The translations under genes were made by a program, and so were the position numbers. The notes beneath the pieces are model-generated. The model ran no database searches, was not told the DNA's origin, and saw only the letters and a program-made list of their open reading frames with translations. From Actinomycetota bacterium (lineage in GTDB: Bacteria; Actinomycetota; Actinomycetes; Nanopelagicales; Nanopelagicaceae), in the NCBI GenBank assembly GCA_009698675.1, contig WLPT01000003.1, positions 1 through 64,000 on the forward strand: a DNA stretch of 64,000 nucleotides, written 5' to 3'. The stretch's first letter is position 1; the number at the start of each line of letters is the position of its first letter. Below, one piece after another: positions 44,381 through 52,829 of this stretch.

Positions 44381-45361
44381 ATGGAGCGCACATTAATCAC
44401 AGTACCTATCGCGATTCCTATGGTTGCACTCATAGGTCCGCATGATGACAACTTACGCACCGTTGAAGCGGCCTTTCCATCGGTAAACATAACCGTTCGT
44501 GGAAATGAAATCACTCTGCGCGGGCCACATCAAGATTGCAGCAATCTTGAAACCCTCTTTGCCGAACTTATGGTCGTCATTAGATCTGGAAACAATTTGA
44601 CCGTTGATGCAGTAACTCGATCGATTGCGATGCTCGAAAGTAAGCCTATTGACCATCCTGCCGAGGTTTTATCGCTCAATATTCTCAGTAATCGTGGGCG
44701 CACTATCCGGCCAAAAACCGCTAATCAAAAGCGATACGTAGATGCAATTGGAGATCACACCATCACCTTTGGTATTGGACCTGCGGGTACAGGTAAGACT
44801 TACTTAGCAATGGCAATGGCAATTGCGGCCCTGCAGAACAAAACAGTAAATCGAATTATTTTGACTAGACCTGCCGTTGAAGCCGGCGAACATTTGGGCT
44901 TCCTGCCTGGAACTTTGAGTGAGAAAATTGATCCGTATCTAAGACCTCTATTTGATGCCCTTAATGACATGATCGATATTGAAACTGTTCCTCGCTTAAT
45001 GCAGTCGGGGGTAATCGAAGTTGCCCCACTTGCATACATGCGCGGACGATCACTCAATGACGCATTTATTATCTTGGATGAGGCGCAGAACACCACGCCC
45101 GAGCAGATGAAAATGTTTTTAACGCGCTTGGGATTTGGATCAAAGATGGTTATTACGGGCGATGTAACGCAGGTTGATCTGCCCAATGGACAGCACTCAG
45201 GTCTGCGCGTTGTTCGCGATATCCTGGCCGATATCGATGATATAGCCTTTCTAGAGTTAACTGCTGAAGATGTTGTCCGTCATCGCCTCATTGGTGACAT
45301 TGTTAAGGCTTACGACAGCTTTGATGAGCAGCGCCAAGCGCTTCGTCCGATTCGACAATAG
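44381..45361 (+). CDS. phoH: PhoH-like ATPase
   Basis: The 326-residue P-loop ATPase has Walker A GPAGTGKTYLA (about residues 131-141) and Walker B/motif DEAQNTTPEQMKMFLTR, with ITGDVTQ. PhoH proteins are linked to RNA metabolism through their constant neighbour YbeY. It lies 18 bases after the HIT gene and abuts ybeY without a gap. Confidence 0.94.
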   Translation: MERTLITVPIAIPMVALIGPHDDNLRTVEAAFPSVNITVRGNEITLRGPHQDCSNLETLFAELMVVIRSGNNLTVDAVTRSIAMLESKPIDHPAEVLSLNILSNRGRTIRPKTANQKRYVDAIGDHTITFGIGPAGTGKTYLAMAMAIAALQNKTVNRIILTRPAVEAGEHLGFLPGTLSEKIDPYLRPLFDALNDMIDIETVPRLMQSGVIEVAPLAYMRGRSLNDAFIILDEAQNTTPEQMKMFLTRLGFGSKMVITGDVTQVDLPNGQHSGLRVVRDILADIDDIAFLELTAEDVVRHRLIGDIVKAYDSFDEQRQALRPIRQ

Positions 45362-45799
45362 ATGACAATCGAAGTTAACAACTCTTCTGGCCAACTAGTT
45401 CCAAGTCAGGAAGTGACCTCTCTTCTTACTTTTGCTATGAGTGCGCTCAAGCTCAACCCAGAGTGTGATTTAAACGTTGGTTTCATCGACGATGACTATA
45501 TGACCGAACTGCATATTAAATGGATGGATGAGCCTGGAAGCACTGACGTGCTCTCTTTCCCTATGGATATGCCGGAGAAGCCAGGGGAAGTAGTAACTCT
45601 TGGAGACATCATGATTAGTCCTACATTTGCTGCGGTTCAAGCAAAGACTGCGGGGCACTCCAGCGATCATGAGATATTTATCTTGGCAACTCACGGTTTG
45701 TTGCACATCATCGGTTATGACCATGCCGATCCAGAAGAAGAGCGAATCATGTTTGCACTTCAAGAAAAAATAGTAGAAGAGTGGAAGCAAGCACAATGA
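45362..45799 (+). CDS. ybeY: Endoribonuclease YbeY
   Basis: The 145-residue metal-dependent RNase has the zinc site H111-x3-H115-x5-H121 in HGLLHIIGYDH. It processes the 16S rRNA 3' end and takes part in ribosome quality control. The ATG follows the phoH stop directly. Its TGA overlaps the next ATG (ATGA). Confidence 0.95.
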   Translation: MTIEVNNSSGQLVPSQEVTSLLTFAMSALKLNPECDLNVGFIDDDYMTELHIKWMDEPGSTDVLSFPMDMPEKPGEVVTLGDIMISPTFAAVQAKTAGHSSDHEIFILATHGLLHIIGYDHADPEEERIMFALQEKIVEEWKQAQ

Positions 45800-47073
45800 G
45801 CCCCATTGCAATTATTAGCATTATTGCACTCCTGGCTTTTGCCGGATTCTTAGCGGCAAGTGAGTCTGCACTGACATCGATCTCACGCATTGTGGTTGAA
45901 GAGTTAGAGGGCAAGCGGGGAGGGGCACTTCTTCGTAAGTACAGCGCTCAACCCGCCCGCTATTTGAACGTAATCCTGCTTGTTCGCAAACTCTGTGAAT
46001 TAACTGCAACGGTTCTATTGGCATCAATTTTACTGCGCAACTATCCATCGGCCCAAGCAATGGCGTTAACGGTTCTGATCATGGTTGTCCTCTCTTATGT
46101 CGTTGTTGGGGTTGGTCCGCGAACTCTTGGAAAGCAGCAGCCTCACAAATATGCCCGCTATGGAATCATCGTGGCCTACGCTCTTGCGATAATTTTGGGC
46201 CCGGTTACAAAGCTTCTTATTACCGTTGGCAATGCAATTACTCCGGGCAAAGGTTTCAGATCTGGTCCATTTACCTCAGAGGCCGAACTGCGCGATCTTG
46301 TAGATCAAGCCCACGAGCGCGGTTTAGTGGAGTCTGATGAACACGAGATGATTCACTCGGTTTTTGAACTGGGGGATACGTTAGTTCGTGAATTAATGGT
46401 CCCGCGCACCGAAATGGTCTGGATAGAAAAAGATAAGACTCTACGCCAAGGCCTCTCATTGGCTCTGCGCTCTGGTTTTTCTAGAATCCCTGTTGTTGGA
46501 TCTGGCCCAGATAACATTATTGGAATTGTTTATGTTAAAGACTTAGCTAAGCGGGCATTGGACCACCATGAGGCCGAACAGAGCGAGAGCATTGAACAGC
46601 ACATGCGGCCAGCTAATTTTGTTCCAGAGATAAAGATGGCAGATGAGCTTTTAAAAGAGATGCAGCGCGATCAAATTCACTTGGCCATTGTTGTCGATGA
46701 ATATGGCGGAACCGCTGGAATTATTACGATTGAAGATATTATCGAGGAGATCGTCGGTGAGATCGAGGATGAGTTTGATGATGGCGAAGATCACTTCACT
46801 TGGTTATCGGCCGATAAAGCTCGCGCCAATGCAACTTTGCATATTGAGGATTTGGCCGATGAGTTAAAGATTGAGATTAGCGAGTCTGATTTTGAAGATG
46901 TCGACACAATTGGCGGACTCATGGCCCAGAAGCTGGGTCGAGTCCCTATTGCTGGCAGCACAATCTCACTCAACGGCTGGTCGATAACATCTGAGCGCCC
47001 ATTGGGTCGCCGCCGCAGAATTAGTAGCGTCTTGATTGAGCGTCTCGAGATAGAGATTGAGGACCACGAGTAG
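45796..47073 (+). CDS. corC: CNNM/CorC-family transporter (hemolysin C-like)
   Basis: The 425-residue protein has an N-terminal DUF21 domain with three to four TM segments, two CBS domains ([16 protein letters not shown] and the following [21 protein letters not shown]), and a CorC_HlyC C-terminal domain. It is thought to handle Mg2+ or related cations. The frame opens at a GTG (45781), but the ATGA overlap with ybeY at 45796 is the likelier start. It is the last gene of the phoH-ybeY run; era, the usual next gene, is absent. Confidence 0.9.
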   Translation: MSPIAIISIIALLAFAGFLAASESALTSISRIVVEELEGKRGGALLRKYSAQPARYLNVILLVRKLCELTATVLLASILLRNYPSAQAMALTVLIMVVLSYVVVGVGPRTLGKQQPHKYARYGIIVAYALAIILGPVTKLLITVGNAITPGKGFRSGPFTSEAELRDLVDQAHERGLVESDEHEMIHSVFELGDTLVRELMVPRTEMVWIEKDKTLRQGLSLALRSGFSRIPVVGSGPDNIIGIVYVKDLAKRALDHHEAEQSESIEQHMRPANFVPEIKMADELLKEMQRDQIHLAIVVDEYGGTAGIITIEDIIEEIVGEIEDEFDDGEDHFTWLSADKARANATLHIEDLADELKIEISESDFEDVDTIGGLMAQKLGRVPIAGSTISLNGWSITSERPLGRRRRISSVLIERLEIEIEDHE

Positions 47074-47077
47074 CCGA

Positions 47078-47083
47078 TAGAAT
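47078..47083 (+). promoter_or_regulatory. -10 box of leaderless promoter (TAGAAT)
   Basis: TAGAAT is followed by CGCCCA and the ATG at 47090; TTGAGG 15 bases upstream is a weak -35. It starts the FAA hydrolase-gltX unit. Confidence 0.55.
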
Positions 47084-47089
47084 CGCCCA

Positions 47090-47875
47090 ATGCGTATCGT
47101 TCGTTTCTCTCCAGGTCCAGATGCAGCTCTAGGTACCGATCCACTATTCGGTGTCTTAGAAGATGATGGGATTATCCATGTCATCACGGGCGATCCTATT
47201 TATTCTGGAATTCAAAAGACTGCTGCAACTATTGCGCTTACGAAGGTCCGGCTTTTAGCTCCAGTAATTCCTCGATCCAAAGTTGTCTGTATCGGTAAAA
47301 ACTACGCAGATCACGCCGCAGAAATGGGAACGAGTGTTCCCGACGAACCAATCATCTTCTTAAAGCCAAATACTTCGGTTATAGGTCCTAATGACACAGT
47401 CGTCTGGCCAGAAATGTCTGAACGAGTCGATCATGAGGCAGAGCTTGCAATAGTTATTGGCCGCCTCTGTAAAGATGTGCCTATTGAGCGAGTTAACGAT
47501 GTTATTTTTGGATTTACTATTGCAAATGATGTCACCGCACGTGATCTTCAAAGCATTGATAAACAGTGGACGCGCGCAAAGGGCTTCGATACTTTTTGCC
47601 CACTGGGGCCGTGGATAGATACTGATTTTGTTCCTGGAAATCAGAGGATCACGGCTACCGTAAATGGAGAGATCAAACAATCGGCCTCTTTAAATGAGAT
47701 GATTTTTAAAGTGCCAGAGATTGTTAATTTCGTCTCGCGCGTTATGACTTTGCTTCCCGGTGATGTTATTTTGACGGGTACACCAGCTGGTATCGGTCCC
47801 ATGATTGCTGGAGGCAGTACAACAATCTCAATTGAAGGCCTTGGCGAACTAACTAACAAAGTGAGTAGAAATTGA
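47090..47875 (+). CDS. Fumarylacetoacetate hydrolase-family protein
   Basis: The 261-residue protein has the FAH fold with metal-binding EAELAIVIG and the KPNTSVIGP and ITGTPAGIG motifs. Members include oxaloacetate decarboxylases, acylpyruvate hydrolases and 2-hydroxyhepta-dienoate isomerases; the substrate is not resolved. It overlaps gltX by 4 bases, an arrangement common in actinobacteria. A TAGAAT leaderless promoter precedes it. Confidence 0.9.
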   Translation: MRIVRFSPGPDAALGTDPLFGVLEDDGIIHVITGDPIYSGIQKTAATIALTKVRLLAPVIPRSKVVCIGKNYADHAAEMGTSVPDEPIIFLKPNTSVIGPNDTVVWPEMSERVDHEAELAIVIGRLCKDVPIERVNDVIFGFTIANDVTARDLQSIDKQWTRAKGFDTFCPLGPWIDTDFVPGNQRITATVNGEIKQSASLNEMIFKVPEIVNFVSRVMTLLPGDVILTGTPAGIGPMIAGGSTTISIEGLGELTNKVSRN

Positions 47876-49341
47876 GCACAACAGTCGCAAAAAAAGTGAA
47901 AGTTCGCTTCGCACCCTCACCAACTGGCGATCTACATGTTGGAAATATTCGCACCGCTCTATTTGATTGGGCTTACGCGCGCCACACTGGCGGAACATTT
48001 CTCTTTAGAATTGAGGATACTGACACAACGCGTGTAACCGATGAGTACATAAATGCCGCAATTGATACGCTTAAATGGCTTGGCCTTGATTGGGATGAGG
48101 GTCCAGAAGTTGGCGGCGAGAATGGCCCATATCTACAGTCACAACGTTTAGATATTTATGCACACTGGGCGGCGAAGTTTATCGAGCAGAAAGATGCCTA
48201 CCATTGTTATTGCACTCCAGAGGAGTTAGAGGCCGTTCGTGAAGCTCAAAGAGCGGCCAATGTGGCACCTGGGTACAACGGGCATTGCCGCGATTTAACA
48301 GCTGATCAAATTGCAGAGTATAAAGGCCTTGGACGCGGCGCAGTTGTTCGCATGCGCATGCCAGATGGCAGTACAACTTTTAATGATCTAATCCGCGGTG
48401 AGATGGCCTTTGATCATAAGTTTGTTCCAGATTTTGTAATGGTTCGTGCAGATGGTTCACCACTGTATACATTGGCCGTTGCTGTCGATGACGTTCTCAT
48501 GAAGGTAACTCATGTTTTGCGTGGTGAGGATTTATTGTCTTCGACTCCACGCCAAATCCGTGTTTATCAAGCAATGGGCCTCGCAATCGAAGATTACCCA
48601 GTCTTTGCACACTTACCTTTCGTGATGGGTGCAGATAATGCAAAACTATCCAAGCGAAATGGTGAAGTTTCAATTGCCTGGTATCGTGACAAGGGCTTCT
48701 TGCCCGAAGCCATCTGCAACTATTTAGCCCTTCTTGGCTGGTCACCTGGTGAAGACCGTGAAAATGTAACGATGAAAGAGCTGTGTGAGCTTTTCACCGT
48801 AGAAAAAGTGAATAGCTCACCCGCACGCTTCGATATGAAGAAATTAGAGGCGATTAACGGTGACAAGATCCGTGCATTAACGATCGATGAGTTTTTAACA
48901 TGGGCACTCCCATTCTTGATTAAGGCAGGAGTGATTACTGGCGCTCCTGAAGAGATCGCGCTAGTTAAGCGTGCACTGCCAATCATTCAGGAGCGAATCA
49001 TCATGTTCAGCGAAGTTCCAGCGATGTTGAACTTCCTTTTCGTCAAGAATTTTGAGGTTGCCACTGATAGCCTTTCAAAAGTTATCGATTCTGCAGCTAA
49101 GGAAGTACTAAAGCGAGCCTTGAAAGAGCTAGAGCCAATTAGTGATTGGACGCATTCATCGATTGAGGCCGCCCTTCGTGCATCTTTAATCGATGAAATG
49201 GGATTGAAACCACGTATCGCTTTCGGCGCAGTGCGAATTGCAACGACGGGAAGCACAATCTCTCCGCCACTCTTTGAATCAATGGAATTACTCGGCAAGG
49301 AGGCCTCTTTAGCCAGAATTTCGGGGGCGTTGACCCTCTAA
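47872..49341 (+). CDS. gltX: Glutamate-tRNA ligase
   Basis: The 489-residue class I synthetase has the HIGH motif as HVGN (22-25) and KLSKR at 258-262. The TTG at 47872 overlaps the FAA stop (TTGA) and gives the expected N-terminus RFAPSPTGDLHVG. In bacteria without GlnRS it also charges tRNA-Gln with Glu for the GatCAB route, which is typical for actinobacteria. It is followed at 31 bases by tRNA-Gln and then tRNA-Glu, a neat functional pairing. Confidence 0.95.
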   Translation: MSTTVAKKVKVRFAPSPTGDLHVGNIRTALFDWAYARHTGGTFLFRIEDTDTTRVTDEYINAAIDTLKWLGLDWDEGPEVGGENGPYLQSQRLDIYAHWAAKFIEQKDAYHCYCTPEELEAVREAQRAANVAPGYNGHCRDLTADQIAEYKGLGRGAVVRMRMPDGSTTFNDLIRGEMAFDHKFVPDFVMVRADGSPLYTLAVAVDDVLMKVTHVLRGEDLLSSTPRQIRVYQAMGLAIEDYPVFAHLPFVMGADNAKLSKRNGEVSIAWYRDKGFLPEAICNYLALLGWSPGEDRENVTMKELCELFTVEKVNSSPARFDMKKLEAINGDKIRALTIDEFLTWALPFLIKAGVITGAPEEIALVKRALPIIQERIIMFSEVPAMLNFLFVKNFEVATDSLSKVIDSAAKEVLKRALKELEPISDWTHSSIEAALRASLIDEMGLKPRIAFGAVRIATTGSTISPPLFESMELLGKEASLARISGALTL

Positions 49342-49356
49342 TCAATACGGTATTCT
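49330..49356 (+). promoter_or_regulatory. Candidate promoter for tRNA-Gln (TTGACC-N15-TATTCT)
   Basis: TTGACC at 49330-49335 and TATTCT at 49351-49356 flank a 15-base spacer, a little short. Transcription would start near 49363, 9 bases before the tRNA. The -10 lies in a small hairpin (CGGTA-TTCT-TACCG). Confidence 0.35.
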
Positions 49357-49371
49357 TACCGCTTGAAGTAT

Positions 49372-49443
49372 TGGGGTATGGGGTAATTGGCAGCCCTGCT
49401 GATTCTGGTTCAGTAAGTCTAGGTTCGAGTCCTGGTACCCCAG
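49372..49443 (+). tRNA. tRNA-Gln (anticodon CTG)
   Basis: The cloverleaf has acceptor TGGGGTA/TACCCCA, anticodon stem GCTGA/TCAGT with loop TTCTGGT (CTG, reads CAG) and a TTCGAGT T-loop. Discriminator G at 49443 and no encoded CCA. It follows gltX. Confidence 0.94.
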
Positions 49444-49498
49444 CGAAAGATGTACGTACAACTTAATATGTTTTGTCCTAGTTATATTTTACAGGCAC

Positions 49499-49571
49499 GG
49501 CCCCGTCGTCTAGCGGCCTAGGACTCTGGCTTCTCAAGTCAGCTACGAGGGTTCGAATCCCTTCGGGGCTA
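49499..49571 (+). tRNA. tRNA-Glu (anticodon CTC)
   Basis: The acceptor GGCCCCG pairs with CGGGGCT (G1-U72 wobble), the anticodon stem CTGGC/GTCAG holds loop TTCTCAA (CTC, reads GAG) and the T-loop is TTCGAAT. Discriminator A, no CCA. TATATT at 49483-49488 may be the -10. The lysE-family ATG starts 3 bases after the tRNA. Confidence 0.95.
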
Positions 49572-49574
49572 CGT

Positions 49575-50210
49575 ATGGTTTCATTGTTGAAGATTCTTCC
49601 GCTCTTCATAACAACTGCCTTTTTATTGGCGCTAGTTCCCGGACAGACCGTTGCGATGATTTTGAGGCAGGCAATCGTTGGAGGAACTAAAACCGCGTAT
49701 ACGACCCTCATTGGAACAAGTAGTGCTTTGATTTTTTGGGGAATCGGTTCGGCAATCGGCCTTTCCCAAATATTTGCCAGATCGCATACCGCCTACACCG
49801 CGCTCAAATATGCCGGTGTAGCATTTCTTACCTTCTTGGCTCTGCAGACCTTGTGGTCACTACGTAATGAGTTTGGGAAGTTTGATTATGAAGGAAGTGC
49901 CAAGACAGGATTAGGTCCTGCATTTAGATTAGGACTTTTTACTAATTTAACAAACGTTAAAGCTGCCGTCTTTGCCGTCGCATTTATTCCTGCATTTGTT
50001 CCGAAAGAGTTTAATCTCGGTTGGGGAATACTGATTCTCTCCATTGTCCAAGCGCTTACTTCTGCTACTTGGTACACATTTCTAATTAGCATTATCGGCA
50101 GGGCTACCTCTACATTAGCCAAGCCAAAGGTCCGTCGTGCATTAACCGCCTTTTCAGCCCTTGGAATTCTCTTTCTTGCCGCAACATTGTTACTTACTTC
50201 ACCACGGTAA
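49575..50210 (+). CDS. LysE/RhtB-family amino-acid exporter
   Basis: The 211-residue protein has six TM segments and the N-terminal LALVPGQTVAMILRQAIVGG motif of the LysE/RhtB superfamily, which export amino acids such as lysine, threonine or homoserine lactone. Its ATG is only 3 bases after tRNA-Glu, leaving no room for a ribosome site or -10 box. Expression is likely through tRNA-Glu read-through and processing. Substrate unknown. Confidence 0.86.
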   Translation: MVSLLKILPLFITTAFLLALVPGQTVAMILRQAIVGGTKTAYTTLIGTSSALIFWGIGSAIGLSQIFARSHTAYTALKYAGVAFLTFLALQTLWSLRNEFGKFDYEGSAKTGLGPAFRLGLFTNLTNVKAAVFAVAFIPAFVPKEFNLGWGILILSIVQALTSATWYTFLISIIGRATSTLAKPKVRRALTAFSALGILFLAATLLLTSPR

Positions 50211-50226
50211 GAGCAAGGTAATGGAA

Positions 50227-50232
50227 TAGACT
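50227..50232 (+). promoter_or_regulatory. -10 box of leaderless promoter (TAGACT)
   Basis: TAGACT is followed by GCAGAT and the ATG at 50239; the box starts 17 bases after the LysE-family stop. Confidence 0.55.
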
Positions 50233-50238
50233 GCAGAT

Positions 50239-51465
50239 ATGCGAGTCATTAGCTCTGAACAACTCAAATCTATTCTCGCGAATCTTCCTAGCAATCCGCG
50301 AATAATTGCATCAGGCAATTTTTCCGCGCCTCAAACACTTCTGAAAATTGCAGATGAGGTAATTCCCGAGTTTAGATTGCATATGCTAAACGCGCATGGA
50401 GATATTCCAGATCGCGAGGGAATCACATATGAAACCGCCTTCGTTGGCCCAGCGATGCGCAATCATCCTCGACTCGATTACATACCTTCTCGGCTATCTC
50501 TTTTGCCCGTCCTTATTCGCAATTTCTATCGCCCGGATGTCGTTTTTCTACATACATCTCAGCAACGTTTTGACACCGTTAGCCTTGGAACAGAAGTAAA
50601 TATCTTGCCGAGGGCGATTGAAACAGCACGGGCACATGGCGGACTTGTTATCGCCCAATCCAATAAGCAGATGCCATATACATACGGGGATGGGCAGATT
50701 TATGACAGCGAAATCGATTATTTGGTTGAAGTAGATGAGCCATTGCAAGAAAAACCTTCAGTTCCAATTAGCGATATTCAAGCTCAAATCGGTAGTCGAA
50801 TTGCAAGCCTAATTGAGGATAACTCAACTTTGCAGTTAGGAATCGGAGGGGTGCCAGATGCGGTTTTGATGGCGTTAAAAGATCGCAAAGGGTTACGTAT
50901 TTGGACCGAAATGTTTTCAGATGGAGTTCTAGAGTTAAGCCGGGCGGGCACACTCGATGACGAGATTCTTATTACGGCATCATTTATCTTTGGAACTAAT
51001 GAGCTATATCAGTGGTTAGATTTGAATAAGAAAGTACGGATGCTTCGCACAGAACGCACTAACGATCCTTCGCAGATTGCCCGACAAGCAAAGATGACCT
51101 CTATCAATAGTGCATTAGAAGTAGATTTATTTGATCAAGCCAATGCCAGCCATGTGCGGGGGAAGATTTACAGTGGTTTTGGAGGCTCCACAGATTTCAT
51201 AGTTGGAGCCCTTCACAGCCGCGGAGGAGCCTCTTTTGTGGCGCTACCTTCGTGGCATCCAAAAGCAGATGTATCAACTATTGTGCCTCGTCTCCAAAGC
51301 AACATTACGCATTTCCAACACTCATATGTTGTGACCGAGCAAGGCGTTGCTGCATGTTTTGGACATTCACAGAATGATCAAGCGATAAATATTATTCACA
51401 ATGCCGCACACCCAGATGTGCGCGAAGAGTTAATCTCAAAAGCCGGCGAATTTGGCTTGATTTAG
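50239..51465 (+). CDS. Acetyl-CoA hydrolase / CoA-transferase family protein
   Basis: The 408-residue protein belongs to the AcH/Cat1-type CoA-transferases: LGIGGVPDAVLMAL (CoA-binding), TEMFSDGVLELSRAG with the catalytic Glu, and the C-terminal VTEQGVAACFG. Members move CoA between acetate, butyrate, succinate or 4-hydroxybutyrate. The exact acyl pair is uncertain. A leaderless promoter lies upstream. The stop overlaps the convergent gene at 51462 by 4 bases. Confidence 0.87.
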   Translation: MRVISSEQLKSILANLPSNPRIIASGNFSAPQTLLKIADEVIPEFRLHMLNAHGDIPDREGITYETAFVGPAMRNHPRLDYIPSRLSLLPVLIRNFYRPDVVFLHTSQQRFDTVSLGTEVNILPRAIETARAHGGLVIAQSNKQMPYTYGDGQIYDSEIDYLVEVDEPLQEKPSVPISDIQAQIGSRIASLIEDNSTLQLGIGGVPDAVLMALKDRKGLRIWTEMFSDGVLELSRAGTLDDEILITASFIFGTNELYQWLDLNKKVRMLRTERTNDPSQIARQAKMTSINSALEVDLFDQANASHVRGKIYSGFGGSTDFIVGALHSRGGASFVALPSWHPKADVSTIVPRLQSNITHFQHSYVVTEQGVAACFGHSQNDQAINIIHNAAHPDVREELISKAGEFGLI

Positions 51466-51905
51466 CCTGCAAGCTCTAGTGGCCAGGCATCCTCGCTCGA
51501 TTGACTCAGTGGAAGGTTTTTTGAATCTTTAGTTTTAATCTTGATAAAAGTAAAGGCCGACTTACCAGAGATATTTTTAAGCTTACTTAAAACGATCTCA
51601 ACATCGGCATAATGGGATTTACCAGCAACGCATGTGGGCTGGCAATCATTAATCTCATAGACGCCGGATCCAGTGGCTGAATCAGTGCTCCAGCTTGACC
51701 ATTCAACTTGGCTGATTAATACACCTGCGTCTGCGCAAAACTTGATTACTACAGTTGGCTTATAGTCGATAACTCCGCAGTTAGTGACATAAACATGTGA
51801 AGTCAGCGCACGGTGCACAAAGGTATATCCACCAAAACTCAAGCCCACGACTGTTGCGAGCACAAAAATCCAACCTCTGGAGTTTCGAAGAGTTTTAAAG
51901 TTCAT
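51462..51905 (-). CDS. Exported single-TM protein with four-Cys actinobacterial domain
   Basis: The 147-residue protein has one N-terminal signal anchor (GWIFVLATVVGLSFGGYTFV) and an exported domain with the pattern CG...P....FCADA....L.....W.SW....A.G.G....N.C.P.C..GK. I recognise that pattern from many small secreted actinobacterial proteins of unknown role. Four cysteines probably form two disulfides. The frame extends to 51935, but the ATG at 51905 has GGTGGAG 5 bases upstream and is preferred. It overlaps the kinase gene's end by 11 bases. Confidence 0.68.
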   Translation of the reverse strand: MNFKTLRNSRGWIFVLATVVGLSFGGYTFVHRALTSHVYVTNCGVIDYKPTVVIKFCADAGVLISQVEWSSWSTDSATGSGVYEINDCQPTCVAGKSHYADVEIVLSKLKNISGKSAFTFIKIKTKDSKNLPLSQSSEDAWPLELAG

Positions 51906-52788
51906 GACTCCACCGTAGCAGTGGGGGTGCATCACTAGTTAATTTCTCAGCAATCCACAAAGCCCCATCTAAGTTATCACCCAAAGCGGAAATAAACTGC
52001 GCATTAGGGAGCGCTGCTTTAATTGAGTTCTGGATGGCATCGACGTAATTGGTATTTGCAGATGGCCCGCCCGCAATTGCAATTTGTGGAGAGGCGTCGG
52101 TCGGGCCATGTACTCCAAGCCATGTTGCAATGACCGTCTGCGCTAATAGGTGAGCACCTTCATTTCGAATTGCAACTGCGCTCTTTGCTCCACTATCAGC
52201 GGCATCTAGCAGGGTTCGTGCCGATTCGATTGCAAGAGTTGCAGCCTCACTACCGTTCTTTGACTCAAGTCGATCGTAGGCCAGGAGTTGAGCATGAAAG
52301 GCCTCAAGTAAATCGGCATCAGAGGCGCGACCCTGTCTGACTGCAAGGGCCTTTGTTATCCCCAATTTTCCTAGCCAAAAACCACCACCTTCATCTCCGA
52401 AAGTGCTTCCCAATCCATCGCGGTGCGCGAACTCTCCATCGCGTCCGCCAACTGCAACAACTCCGCCACCGATCGATAGAACTACGCCATTTGCACCGTG
52501 CAGGGCACCAAAGAATCCAGCTAAACCATCGTCGATGACGGCAACTTTTTTCGCCCCGAAAAACTCTTTGCACAGTGCACCAAACTCATCTGGGTCGGTG
52601 ACGATTCCACCGAAGCCCGTACAGGAGAGGGCTACAACCTCCGATGATAGTTTTTCAATATCTTCAAAAACACTGCGGAGTGCAGACAGTGGCTGCTCGC
52701 CGGCTAATTTGCCGCGTGTTGAATTTATTGAAATATCACCCATACGTAAGCGGGTGCCTGACTGTCCCAAATCGACGCGAAGCACCAT
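51895..52788 (-). CDS. nagK: N-acetylglucosamine kinase (BadF/BadG/BcrA/BcrD ATPase family)
   Basis: The 297-residue sugar kinase has the ASKHA phosphate-1 loop VDLGQSGTRLRM, the phosphate-2 block SIGGGVVAVGG and RDGLGSTFGDEGGGFWLG in the sugar-binding region, plus the adenosine motif AIAGGPSANTNY. Families with this layout phosphorylate N-acetylglucosamine or related amino sugars. The neighbouring SIS-domain gene, divergent at 52830, favours amino-sugar use. TATTCT lies 7 bases before the ATG, a leaderless promoter. Confidence 0.82.
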   Translation of the reverse strand: MVLRVDLGQSGTRLRMGDISINSTRGKLAGEQPLSALRSVFEDIEKLSSEVVALSCTGFGGIVTDPDEFGALCKEFFGAKKVAVIDDGLAGFFGALHGANGVVLSIGGGVVAVGGRDGEFAHRDGLGSTFGDEGGGFWLGKLGITKALAVRQGRASDADLLEAFHAQLLAYDRLESKNGSEAATLAIESARTLLDAADSGAKSAVAIRNEGAHLLAQTVIATWLGVHGPTDASPQIAIAGGPSANTNYVDAIQNSIKAALPNAQFISALGDNLDGALWIAEKLTSDAPPLLRWSHEL

Positions 52789-52795
52789 GGTGGCA

Positions 52796-52801
52796 AGAAT
52801 A
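52796..52801 (-). promoter_or_regulatory. -10 box of leaderless promoter for the sugar kinase (TATTCT)
   Basis: On the minus strand TATTCT is followed by TGCCACC (7 bases) and the ATG at 52788. Confidence 0.5.
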
Positions 52802-52829
52802 GTTTATTTTCATGTGAGATGATAGGAAT

